DNA from: CAUTNA01 sp964371145
GTDB lineage: Bacteria; Pseudomonadota; Alphaproteobacteria; Rs-D84
Assembly: GCA_964371145.1 (NCBI GenBank)
Contig: CAYJKO010000001.1
Coordinates: 62,001-126,000, forward strand
Direction: 5' to 3'
DNA length: 64,000 nt
In this document: one piece after another, positions 54,001 through 61,457 of the stretch
How the letters are laid out: every line of letters starts with the position of its first letter
Numbering within the stretch: the stretch's first letter is position 1
Translations under genes and position numbers: made by a program
Notes under the pieces: model-generated
Database searches by the model: none
The model's input: only the letters and a program-made list of their open reading frames with translations
What the model was told of the DNA's origin: nothing

Positions 54001-56437
54001 CGTTCCCATTTAAACCACGAATCCAGTCGGTTAATCCGGTTGAAGATGCAATTCTTTCAACGGTTAATTGACCTGTTGCAGATTGGGTAAATGTATATTT
54101 ATGTGTTGCGGTTGTTGTTATGATTTCGCCGCCCAGAACACTTGTTGTAATTGAACCCAAATTACCCAACAGATATTCGATATTGTCCAAATCGCCTTCG
54201 GTTGTGATATTGATATTTGACAATGTCAAATTCGCATCACCACCGTTTGTGATATTGATTTTATCATAATTTGTAAGTCCTGCCGTTAAATCAGCATCGA
54301 TTTGCAAATTACCAGTTCCGGTTAAAGATCCAATTTCGCGGGCAGGGTCTGTTGTGGATTCTGCCGCCTCGCTTAGTGTGATTGTTTTGCCGTTCAAATC
54401 CAAAGTACCTTGGATATTTGCGGATGAACCCAGGTATGTTGCATTTTCTGAGAATAATACGGTTGTGCCACTGGCGCCCAGAATTGTTTCGTTGATTGAA
54501 TCATTGGTCACCTCTAGTCTACCAAAGTTCATTATGAACCCTGCATCTTCCAATGATGTGTTTAATGTTCCACCAATGTTAACGGTTGCAGCGCCCATTG
54601 TTCCATTGTTAATCATTGTCGCATTACCAAGAATCATTGATGATGAGTTGATTACACCGTTGTTTGTAAATGTGCTGTTCGTGACATCAAGTCCGAAACT
54701 TGATATTGTGCTTCCGGCAGATAATGTAGTGTCGGTATTAATAAATACAGAACCAGAACCGGATATATCTTTGTCCAAAATCAGTTCAGAAGAATAGTCA
54801 GTAAAAGTTAAATATCCATTGTTTACAATATCTTTATCAAATGTCGAATTTTGCAAATAGGCTGTACCGCTGCTATTAACAATGATGTTATTTTCAATAT
54901 TGCTGTTATTGAATATGATGTTTTGACCATTGATGGTAACATCGCCCGTTCCCATTATGTCTTTGGTAACTGTTTTTAAAGCGTTCGAACTGTTTTCAAC
55001 AATCAGATTTCCTTCATTGCCCAAGCTGTTAAAATCGTTAATCGCATTGACGGTGTCAATGTCTGTGATCAGGGTTGCGTGATTTAATATATTAACATTT
55101 GTTTTGATGGTGTTGCCACTGTTTAAAACAACAGTGCTGCCAGATGTGATATTTGTTGTGCCGCTTGTAACGTCAACATTATGTGCCAACGTTCCACCCG
55201 TCAGGTCAAGTGTTCCATTGACATAAGTAATGTTTCCAATATCGTCTGCATTGGTTGTAAGTGTTCCACCATTGCTAATACTAATATTGTTTGAAATAAA
55301 TCCAGTATTTTGGATATCAATGCCGTCTGTTATTCTGAACACTCCTGAGCCCGAAACATCCACTTCGTTGTCAACTTTTGCCTGGAAAATTCCATTGTTT
55401 GTAAGCGCACCCGTGATATTCAATGCGCCATTGTTTGTAAAGGTTACATTGTCGCCTATGGTTAAATTATTTTGTGTTATGCTGCCATTGTTTATGACCC
55501 CACCGTTGACGGCAATTGTTAAATTCCCTGTTCCTTCGATTTTTTCACCAGCGTCCAGCGTAATGTATCTGAATGTTGTATCACCATTATTCGTTAATGT
55601 TTCACCATCTGCAATGGCTAAACGGTCTTGTATAACATTGCCTGTAAATATTGTGCCGTTGGCGATGATTACATCCCCGCTGATCCCTGTTAAATCTTGA
55701 TCCAACGTTCCGCCCGTAAATGTAATTTTTCCTTCATTTTGGAATGTATTAACAAGTACATTATTTGCATTTATTGTCAAACCTGCATTAACATTTGTTA
55801 AATACAATTTATCTTGGTCAATTACTACGCCATGTTCGAATATAACATTGTTTCCTGTTATATTTGTGACGCCGTTGCCATCTATATATCCTTCATCAAA
55901 GGTTACATTGCCGCCTATATTCAATGTGCCATTGTTCATAACAGAGACATTGTTATTTGTAAATTTCAACCCAGTAAGCTTCAGCGTTCCGCCCGCATCA
56001 TTTATAAAAGCGTTATTAAAGCCTGTGATTAATGAATCAGGACCGGTTCCTTCGACATTTAATGTATAGCCCGCAGTAACAGTAATACCGTTATGGTTTT
56101 TCGAATTGTTATATCCAATCAAATCATAATCATTTAATTCCAAAGCTAATTCACGCAAAGACCCCGAACGTGCCGTTGTTCCCAATTCGGCTGCGGTGCT
56201 TACAATTATATCGCCGCTTGCGGAAAATGTTGTGTATGTATCATCAACGCCGTTTGTGCCATTGATAAAGTCTTTTATATCTATGGGTGCTGCTGCATGT
56301 GAGGTTGCAGGTGTTAAAATAACGCTCCCTAAAACCGCGCCGGCAACAATGGCTTGACCAGATTTGTAAGATCGAAAAAGCACGCTTTTGTAAAGTTTTG
56401 ATAATAATTTAATTCCGGTTTTGGTAAGGGTTTTCAT
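51098..56437 (-). CDS. Large autotransporter (type Va secretion) protein
   Basis: 1779 residues, with AAGGAAAAA before the start. An extended signal region of about 48 residues ends TSHAAA, as in many autotransporters. The passenger (about 50-1480) is a long run of short beta-helix rungs rich in Asn, Gly, Thr and Ile, such as TNNGTITGAIENTHAFEG, with two similar halves: the opening NGTNGVDDTYTTFSASGDI recurs near residue 800 as LNGNDASFTSFSTNSDM. The last 280 residues are the translocator barrel (WAAILGRFSNKGN, MWHIRGALGMSFASF) ending in RYQF. It should be exported through the outer membrane and may be an adhesin. No protease motif was seen in the passenger. Confidence 0.93.
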   Translation of the reverse strand: MKTLTKTGIKLLSKLYKSVLFRSYKSGQAIVAGAVLGSVILTPATSHAAAPIDIKDFINGTNGVDDTYTTFSASGDIIVSTAAELGTTARSGSLRELALELNDYDLIGYNNSKNHNGITVTAGYTLNVEGTGPDSLITGFNNAFINDAGGTLKLTGLKFTNNNVSVMNNGTLNIGGNVTFDEGYIDGNGVTNITGNNVIFEHGVVIDQDKLYLTNVNAGLTINANNVLVNTFQNEGKITFTGGTLDQDLTGISGDVIIANGTIFTGNVIQDRLAIADGETLTNNGDTTFRYITLDAGEKIEGTGNLTIAVNGGVINNGSITQNNLTIGDNVTFTNNGALNITGALTNNGIFQAKVDNEVDVSGSGVFRITDGIDIQNTGFISNNISISNGGTLTTNADDIGNITYVNGTLDLTGGTLAHNVDVTSGTTNITSGSTVVLNSGNTIKTNVNILNHATLITDIDTVNAINDFNSLGNEGNLIVENSSNALKTVTKDIMGTGDVTINGQNIIFNNSNIENNIIVNSSGTAYLQNSTFDKDIVNNGYLTFTDYSSELILDKDISGSGSVFINTDTTLSAGSTISSFGLDVTNSTFTNNGVINSSSMILGNATMINNGTMGAATVNIGGTLNTSLEDAGFIMNFGRLEVTNDSINETILGASGTTVLFSENATYLGSSANIQGTLDLNGKTITLSEAAESTTDPAREIGSLTGTGNLQIDADLTAGLTNYDKINITNGGDANLTLSNINITTEGDLDNIEYLLGNLGSITTSVLGGEIITTTATHKYTFTQSATGQLTVERIASSTGLTDWIRGLNGNDASFTSFSTNSDMLVMEPGDLGTLHRDNATDTTYTLNLNNGANLSGYGSSNEYNGIAVNENDVGYDLKIAGTTGSEISGFNKALIVNENSLAYVENIAFNNNNQDIVNNGIVDLSGVNNITNGIHGYGRTVIFEGQTTANEINQGGLAILSKGQLTINADDLNIGSDINNSGKLSLTGGTFDTALGGDGELNIAENTTNAANVYQELLSIEDGKTLTNNGNIYALFDLGVGQTIDGNGALFINSGNSGTTSATNAGTITQSAVVISEKYTLNNTGSITADIINDGKFNTSGNNANTITGTGTLDITGTNTGNITQHLVKVQYGPFTNNGTITGAIENTHAFEGTGTLNIIGDSYSNTGLIQGTVNVAGGVRFLGHGAATIGSLNNYGIFGIANTELTGVSYNYGEIVSDNSLTIVSGASLTNYGTITTTDITNEGTFTSTNGNFENINLTNNGIFNINSDTFIGNILGTGTTNINTHVKFDESAIVGQNQFNVTQSGILDIGTGHVILHSPTKIEGGLAIELTDISEGSNMHSGGSLKIIGGLNLDSDTSKLMLTVAENKLAKHTSTGDILLIDADLIIGDFASMLSNNRYEVTKGSTDGTYVLTYNADIKDVVNNAGGTSNNIAVGTIWDNATGLTGDAQNVASQLNSLSQHDEKGYVTALNAIAPNDSQKVTQSFRNMAGLMTNEIAQRQNTEFTTDASKFYENGSTWAAILGRFSNKGNTDKSYGFTTTDAGMAFGFDKKITPDVLVGFAYGYNSGSIDNDVSETEATGHSLYAYAKYKSADMWHIRGALGMSFASFEEETNASGVSKTADFDANNLNLTAFAGYDMGNGWTPEFGLQLMNVSHGDYTDSLGQEISTDNATILTTTLATDYQTDWFIMDGKYNLNPIARMGISYDILSNDTNSVVNFNGSNYAITGEALNPFAIELSIGLETEIKAWTFGISYDFEGRPDFSSHGGTFKARYQF

Positions 56438-56490
56438 GATTTTTCCTTCTATTTTATTTATTTGTACGGGTTTACAATACTATATGAAAC

Positions 56491-56508
56491 ATAGCTTTTG
56501 CAAGCTAT
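56491..56508. repeat. Inverted repeat upstream of the autotransporter
   Basis: ATAGCTT-TTGC-AAGCTAT, a perfect 7-bp inverted repeat about 55 bases before the start codon, next to AT-rich promoter-like DNA. Possible operator. Confidence 0.4.
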
Positions 56509-56608
56509 ATATGAATAAAATCATAAATAATATTCACAATGTTTTTTTCGTATTTTAATGTGCCGGAAAATATGATACAATAATCAAGAACTTATATCGG
56601 GATGAAAT

Positions 56609-57841
56609 ATGATAGTTGTAAAAAAAATAATGAAAGATACTTCGAAAAAAATATCAAATAAAATCGCAAATACGACGCGTATTCGCAATGGTTTGGCTGT
56701 TTTTTCAGAAAAGAAAAAAATAAAAAGTTTAATAACAAAAGTTTCAAATTCTTTAATTAATGAATTTACGACAGATGTCGACATCAGATACAATATGATT
56801 GTTAATTTTAAAAAAGATTTTAACCAATCATATTTAAATAAAAACCAAATTCAAAAAAATAAAGTATATGACGAAATTGTATCAAAAATTTCAAAAAACA
56901 ACGGGGTTGAACCAGAATATGTTCGTGCAAATATGGATAAAGGCGTCGTTCGTTTAATGTATAAAAATAATCCAGAAAAACAAAATGAAATTTCAAATTA
57001 TTTTCCCGCTGGTATGACGGGCTGGTCGGATGAATTGATAAAAAAAATAAATGCCGAAAAAAATAAATTCAATGCATCACAATATACGAAAACTAAAAAT
57101 AAATTTATTCTTGAATATTGGGTGCCAGCATTGGCGTTCGCAGAAATTAATAATATGATGAATTACCAATCTGTCCGATACAAAAATTTTGAACCGGTTG
57201 AAGACCGCGGGTATTGTTTATGGGTGTTTATGTTGACTTTATACAAACAAAATGCGAAATACAAAATATTCGATTTTTTGCACGATAATATGAATAAAGG
57301 TATTTCAAACCATAAATTATTAGAATTATTCCAGAACAATTATCCGGAATATATACATGTAAAAGAAACAGATGATAATATTATCGACGTTTTGAATGAA
57401 AGCAAAATTAAAGATGGTTCTATTATAATAAAAGGAAATTTGAACGGTTATTTTTTGCATGCTTTGTTATATAGAAAAATTGGACAAAAGAAATATATCC
57501 AATCTTTTAATGAAGAAAATGTGCGCGAATTAAGAAATATGCGAAGCCAAGCCGCCATATTGGATACGCACGGTTTAATAAAAAAATCTGTGGAAAATAA
57601 AATTAAAAATATGAATAAAAAAGAACAACTGAATTATTTAATTAATTTAGACGCCCAAATTAATTCAGATTCAATTATAGATAAAAATTTCAAAGATTTA
57701 TTGGCCGAGGGTAAAAAATACAATCATAAAAAGCAATGGGATGAATTTTATAAAAGATATGACATTGTGATGGATGCAAAATTACATACCGAGCAATCAA
57801 AAACCAGATTAAAAATTGCCAGATTGGAAAGAGGAAAATAA
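56609..57841 (+). CDS. Unknown protein with a candidate papain-type Cys-His-Asn triad
   Basis: 410 residues, very Lys/Asn/Ile-rich, GGGA seven bases before the ATG, no signal peptide. Three positions fit a papain-like order: Cys203 in DRGYCLWVFML, at the start of a hydrophobic helix; His284 in GYFLHALLYRK; and Asn301 in KKYIQSFNEENV. This resembles C58/C39-type cysteine peptidases, some of which are secreted effectors. The reading is from motifs only and no family was identified. The tag gene follows two bases after the stop. Confidence 0.7.
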   Translation: MIVVKKIMKDTSKKISNKIANTTRIRNGLAVFSEKKKIKSLITKVSNSLINEFTTDVDIRYNMIVNFKKDFNQSYLNKNQIQKNKVYDEIVSKISKNNGVEPEYVRANMDKGVVRLMYKNNPEKQNEISNYFPAGMTGWSDELIKKINAEKNKFNASQYTKTKNKFILEYWVPALAFAEINNMMNYQSVRYKNFEPVEDRGYCLWVFMLTLYKQNAKYKIFDFLHDNMNKGISNHKLLELFQNNYPEYIHVKETDDNIIDVLNESKIKDGSIIIKGNLNGYFLHALLYRKIGQKKYIQSFNEENVRELRNMRSQAAILDTHGLIKKSVENKIKNMNKKEQLNYLINLDAQINSDSIIDKNFKDLLAEGKKYNHKKQWDEFYKRYDIVMDAKLHTEQSKTRLKIARLERGK

Positions 57842-57843
57842 TT

Positions 57844-58401
57844 ATGAAACGCAGATGTGAATGGGCAGGCGATATAAAAATTTATCAAGATTACCATGAT
57901 ACAGAATGGGGTGTTCCATTATATGATGATACAAAATTATTCGAATTTTTAATTTTAGAAGGTATGCAGGCCGGATTATCTTGGATTACCATATTAAAAA
58001 AACGTGATGATTTTCGAATCGCTTTTGATAATTTCGATGTGAATAAAGTCGCGCAATATAATGATAAAAAAATTGCTGAATTATTAAACAATCCAAAAAT
58101 TATTCGAAATAAATTGAAAATCAATGCCGCGATTAATAATGCAAAAAAATTTATAGAAATCCAAAAATCTTATGGATCTTTTTCTAAATTTATCTGGGCG
58201 TATGTCGATAATAATCCAATTGTGGGAAATTGGAAAGCGCAGGGAGATGTTCCCGCAAATACGCCGCTGTCCGATAAAATCAGTCGTGATTTAGTAAAAT
58301 TGGGATTTAAATTTGTTGGAACAACAATAATTTATTCTTTTATGCAAGCCACCGGTATGGTGAATGATCATATAAAAGATTGTTGGGTAAAAAACAGATA
58401 A
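57844..58401 (+). CDS. tag: DNA-3-methyladenine glycosylase I
   Basis: 185 residues, typical length. The N-terminus RCEWAGDIKIYQDYHDTEWG contains the zinc-site Cys and the conserved YHDTEWGVP. Then LILEGMQAGLSWITIL, LNNPKIIRNKLKI, GDVPANTPLS and the C-terminal FMQATGMVNDHIKDCW with the other zinc ligands (His and Cys). It removes 3-methyladenine from DNA. It sits two bases after the papain-like gene, likely in the same transcript, and is convergent with the next gene. Confidence 0.97.
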   Translation: MKRRCEWAGDIKIYQDYHDTEWGVPLYDDTKLFEFLILEGMQAGLSWITILKKRDDFRIAFDNFDVNKVAQYNDKKIAELLNNPKIIRNKLKINAAINNAKKFIEIQKSYGSFSKFIWAYVDNNPIVGNWKAQGDVPANTPLSDKISRDLVKLGFKFVGTTIIYSFMQATGMVNDHIKDCWVKNR

Positions 58402-58405
58402 TAAT

Positions 58406-59407
58406 TTACTTTAACGCTTCGACAAAATCTTTAGCCGCATTTTTTAAACCGTTTAATCCGTATTCGTATTCATTGCAATCGCGCGCAATTTCAGATTTAT
58501 ACATATCACGCATATTCCCAGACATATATCCACAAGCCGTTAAATGTTGAATGCAATAATCGTGTCCCATTATAAAAGATTCTTGGCCTCGAACGGTGCT
58601 GACGGAATCTGTCCAATCTATGTCCAATAAATTATCCAAATTTTCCCAAGAATTGTCATTGGTATGGACGCCTATCATATCGTTCCAATATGCGTTTAAT
58701 TCGCTTTCATCGACAATCGCGCCATTTTTCAAAGTCAAAATTTCCATAATTAATTCATCAATCTCGGTTCTGTATTGATCATCAATCTGCGCCAATTTAG
58801 AACTGCAATAACATCTGTTATACGCTGTGTCTTCGCGTTCGCAATAATCGTTCATACAATCTGTGTAATCTGCCAAACATCTTTCTGCGGATACATAATC
58901 TGTGCCACCGGACACATATGTTGAATATACGTTTGTTTGCACATTGTTGGTCGGTACGCTGGAACGGGCCACAACACGTCTGTTTGAATTTGATGTTGAT
59001 GATGTTGTACGTGTCGCGGGTGTGGTGGCGCTGCGTGAAACGTTTGTTGTCGACGTGTTATATGTCGTGGACGTGGTTGCACTGCGTGCGGCGGTGGTGT
59101 TTGAATTCGTCGTGCCAGTGCGTGGAACAACGCGTCTGGTTGTTAAATTTTCTGTACGCGCAGTCACAGATGTTGGCAAAGAAGAATATTCTGTTGTTAC
59201 CCCCGGGTTCATTTTAACCTTCATCGTGTTGTTCATATATGGATACATGGTTTCAAAATTTGTGGGTGATACAAAATCAGTAACGGACGTCGGTTTCGTC
59301 GTACCAGCGCGTGACACGTCTGTTGTGATATATGCACGAGAATTCGCAAATGCAGGCGCAAATAATAATATTGCTATAAAAAATAAAAATCCCGTCTTTC
59401 TTTCCAT
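58406..59407 (-). CDS. Secreted cysteine-rich protein with RSATT repeats, shortest family member
   Basis: 333 residues with signal peptide MERKTGFLFFIAILLFAPAFA. Residues about 80-160 are Thr/Ser/Arg-rich with AARSATTSTT, VSRSATTPAT and VVARSSVP units. The signature C-x6-CMNDYC-x9-CYCS follows at about 180-205, and only two or three further cysteines (YCIQHLTACG, RDCNEYEYG). It equals the N-terminal third of the larger members, so it may represent the minimal functional unit. Its promoter points to a leaderless mRNA. Function unknown. Confidence 0.83.
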   Translation of the reverse strand: MERKTGFLFFIAILLFAPAFANSRAYITTDVSRAGTTKPTSVTDFVSPTNFETMYPYMNNTMKVKMNPGVTTEYSSLPTSVTARTENLTTRRVVPRTGTTNSNTTAARSATTSTTYNTSTTNVSRSATTPATRTTSSTSNSNRRVVARSSVPTNNVQTNVYSTYVSGGTDYVSAERCLADYTDCMNDYCEREDTAYNRCYCSSKLAQIDDQYRTEIDELIMEILTLKNGAIVDESELNAYWNDMIGVHTNDNSWENLDNLLDIDWTDSVSTVRGQESFIMGHDYCIQHLTACGYMSGNMRDMYKSEIARDCNEYEYGLNGLKNAAKDFVEALK

Positions 59408-59413
59408 ATTTAT

Positions 59414-59442
59414 ATAATAAAGATTTATTGAATTTTAAACAA
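59414..59442 (-). promoter_or_regulatory. Promoter of the 333-residue cysteine-rich gene, leaderless
   Basis: Minus strand TTGTTT (59442-59437), 17-base spacer, TATTAT (59419-59414), six bases to the ATG at 59407; no ribosome site. Confidence 0.5.
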
Positions 59443-59450
59443 GCATAAAA

Positions 59451-59963
59451 TTATATACTGTAAAATAATTTTAACTCGGCTTTTCTGCGGTTTATTAATC
59501 CGGCTGATATTTTTCCTCCCGTTTTATTCCACGCCAACCATGCAGATTCTAAATCAGGATAAATGTCGGATTTAAAATCTGGGTTATTTATATGTTTACA
59601 AACGCTTGATTTTGCAAAACCGCCAATCCCAATATTGAATGCAAAAATAACCAACGCATCAAATTGATTTTGATTTAATTTTGCGGTTATAAATTTATTG
59701 ACCGCATCTTCAAATCTGTATAAATCAGATTTTAATAATTCTGTTGCCCCGGATTCGTCCAGACCGCTTGTATATTTTCCGGATTGTTTTTCCGTGTTCG
59801 TCAATAGATGTCCATATCCGATTGTTGCGCCACGGGGCGGGTTTGCGAAATTGGGGACAGGGCGACCCGTTTGATCGTCATATATTATATGTATCCCATT
59901 GTGTTTTATTGCACCTTCTAAATCTTTTAATAATAAAATGGCATTTTTACTGATTTTTTTCAT
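59451..59963 (-). CDS. Phage-type lysozyme (glycoside hydrolase family 24)
   Basis: 170 residues, AAAGGAA nine bases before the ATG. GH24 catalytic region: LEG (E16), YDD (D29/D30) and the signature RGATIGYGHLL (T47), with a longer insertion between the acid and the Thr than in T4 lysozyme. FDALVIFAFNIGIGGFAKSS and LINRRKAELKLF complete the family. It cleaves peptidoglycan. No signal peptide or anchor is visible, as in holin-dependent endolysins, yet no holin is nearby. It is probably a remnant or co-opted phage gene. Two hairpins precede it, one of which is terminator-like. Confidence 0.92.
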   Translation of the reverse strand: MKKISKNAILLLKDLEGAIKHNGIHIIYDDQTGRPVPNFANPPRGATIGYGHLLTNTEKQSGKYTSGLDESGATELLKSDLYRFEDAVNKFITAKLNQNQFDALVIFAFNIGIGGFAKSSVCKHINNPDFKSDIYPDLESAWLAWNKTGGKISAGLINRRKAELKLFYSI

Positions 59964-59993
59964 ATTTCTATTCCTTTTGTATGTAAAAAAATA

Positions 59994-60010
59994 CCCCGCA
60001 AAATGCGGGG
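59994..60010 (-). terminator. Terminator-like hairpin in the lysozyme leader
   Basis: CCCCGC-ATTTT-GCGGGG, read on the minus strand, is followed by TATTTTTTTA and then the lysozyme ribosome site. It could stop transcripts coming from upstream or attenuate the gene. Confidence 0.7.
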
Positions 60011-60020
60011 ATAAAAATAA

Positions 60021-60046
60021 AACAGACGAGATTCGCCCCGTCTGTT
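60021..60046 (-). promoter_or_regulatory. Second hairpin upstream of the lysozyme gene
   Basis: AACAGACG/CGTCTGTT stem with a G-rich loop. The GGGG in the loop could pair with the CCCC of the adjacent terminator-like hairpin, a possible alternative fold. Confidence 0.45.
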
Positions 60047-60104
60047 AAAATTATGTTAATATTATATCAAAAAAACACAAAAAAATCAAGGGTTTGAATT
60101 TATG

Positions 60105-60436
60105 GCGGGTCCCTTTCGCAATCGTATATAATACACGGCACTTTGTTTGTGCATTATAACTATTTGCACGAACCTTTTACGGTTCTCATCCGGGGACGGA
60201 CAGAGAATAAAAAAATCCCCAAAAGGGGATTGTTTTATTCTGGCGCGCCCCACAGGATTGTAATTCCCACGATTGAAAATCGCGGGTCCCTTTCGCAATC
60301 GTATATAATACACGGCACTTTGTTTGTGCATTATAACTATTTGCACGAACCTTTTACGGTTCTCATCCGGGGACGGACAGAGAATAAAAAAATCCCCAAA
60401 AGGGGATTGTTTTATTCTGGCGCGCCCCACAGGATT
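60105..60436 (-). repeat. 155-bp direct repeat including the tRNA-Arg 3' end and its terminator
   Basis: Bases 60105-60259 and 60282-60436 appear identical with a period of 177. Each unit holds, in tRNA orientation, the last 19 bases of tRNA-Arg with CCA, a CCCC/GGGG terminator with T-run, two small inverted repeats (GAACC/GGTTC and GTGCA/TGCAC) and a TTGCGAAAGGGACCCGC segment. The 22 bases between the units contain GTGGGAATTACAATC in tRNA orientation. Open frames here are artefacts of the repeat. Together with 60011-60104, which is AT-rich and otherwise empty, this accounts for the gene-free stretch. Confidence 0.88.
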
Positions 60437-60494
60437 CGAACCTGTGACCTGCAGATTAGAAATCTGATGCTCTATCCAGCTGAGCTAGGGGCGC
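60418..60494 (-). tRNA. tRNA-Arg (anticodon TCT)
   Basis: 77 bases with encoded CCA. Acceptor GCGCCCC pairs with GGGGCGC. The anticodon loop TTTCTAA gives TCT; the first anticodon-stem pair (27-43) looks mismatched. T-loop TTCGAAT. The 3' end lies inside the downstream copy of the 155-bp repeat. Confidence 0.94.
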
Positions 60495-60660
60495 GTGCGT
60501 TGCATTATAACACTAAAAATTATAAATATTCAATAAAAATTTATAAAAATTATCGAAATTTGATATCGTATGCGCAATAAACGACAATGATTTTGTTCCT
60601 GTTATAAATTTATGCCAATTTTGATATTATTATTTTATGTATAAACAAAAGGATGCAAAT

Positions 60661-61125
60661 ATGAATGGATTGAAATTTATCGGCGCTATGATCGCGTCTT
60701 TTTTGCCGGGGGTCGTTGGTTCAAAATTTACGCCCAGCGCAGTCCCAAACAGTTTTTATTACGATTTAAATAAATCTGTTTTAAATCCGCCGGGATATGT
60801 GTTTGGTATCGTATGGAATATATTGTTTTTTATTTTGGGGTGGGCGTTATATTTGGTTTTAACCAGCGATAATAAAAATAAACGTCCTGCAATTGCGTGG
60901 TTCGGGGTGCATATGGTATTAAACGGAATGTGGTCTTGGTTATTTTTTGGAATGAATTTTCAAATTTTAGGCTTAATTAATATAGCGGCTTTGATTATAG
61001 TTGCAATATTTATGATGAAATCATTTTATGAACACAGCCGAATTGCGGGTCGAATGATTATTCCATATATAATATGGTTGTGTTTCGCGTTTTATTTAAA
61101 TTTGGCGATAATTATTTTGAATTAA
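60661..61125 (+). CDS. tspO: TspO/MBR family membrane protein
   Basis: 154 residues from the ATG at 60661, with AAAGGA nine bases upstream; the frame opens at 60637. Five membrane helices and the family motifs: LNKSVLNPPGYVFGIVWNIL (the conserved PP-x5-W region), AWFGVHMVLNGMWSWLFFGM and the WLCFAFYLNLAI helix. Bacterial TspO binds porphyrins and is linked to tetrapyrrole handling, stress and oxygen regulation. It follows tRNA-Arg on the opposite strand. Confidence 0.93.
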   Translation: MNGLKFIGAMIASFLPGVVGSKFTPSAVPNSFYYDLNKSVLNPPGYVFGIVWNILFFILGWALYLVLTSDNKNKRPAIAWFGVHMVLNGMWSWLFFGMNFQILGLINIAALIIVAIFMMKSFYEHSRIAGRMIIPYIIWLCFAFYLNLAIIILN

Positions 61126-61127
61126 TT

Positions 61128-61457
61128 TTAAAATTTTAAAATTTTGATATCTGGGTCGCCTTTGTTTAATTTTTTTAAAGCGATTTCTTCTATGAAGTCT
61201 GGTGACCCTTGTTTAATTAAATCGGTATGCAATTTCAAAGATTCTAATTTTTTTGTTTTGATTTCTAATTGTGCCTGGGTTCGGTTTAATTGGCGTGCGT
61301 TGGCAATGTATTGTTGAATGGTTACATCGCCGAAAAACCATCTGGAAATCATTAATACAAAGGCTAATACAATAAATATTACGCCAAAACGGCCACGGCG
61401 ACTGGTTTGCCAAGCGCGTTTTAAAAAGCTAAATAAATTTTTGATTTTTTTCATCAT
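61128..61457 (-). CDS. ftsB: FtsB/DivIC-type septum protein
   Basis: 109 residues from the ATG at 61457 (61454 is an alternative). A basic cytoplasmic start is followed by one membrane helix (about 23-40, FGVIFIVLAFVLMISRW) and a coiled coil (ARQLNRTQAQLEIKTKKL). The domain order and size match FtsB/DivIC, which joins FtsL and FtsQ in the divisome. The assignment rests on topology and the typical coiled coil. It is divergent from dusB, with which it shares a promoter region. Confidence 0.78.
   Translation of the reverse strand: MMKKIKNLFSFLKRAWQTSRRGRFGVIFIVLAFVLMISRWFFGDVTIQQYIANARQLNRTQAQLEIKTKKLESLKLHTDLIKQGSPDFIEEIALKKLNKGDPDIKILKF

Noticed and set aside
50013..60494. One genomic island bounded by tRNA-Pro and tRNA-Arg
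   Set aside because: The direct repeats at the two tRNAs are different, so they cannot be the two ends of one element. Each tRNA has its own local pair.
60086..60580. Frames of 114 and 145 codons on both strands with duplicated peptides
   Set aside because: They arise from the 155-bp direct repeat and the antisense of tRNA-Arg. Such frames over tRNA genes are common annotation artefacts.
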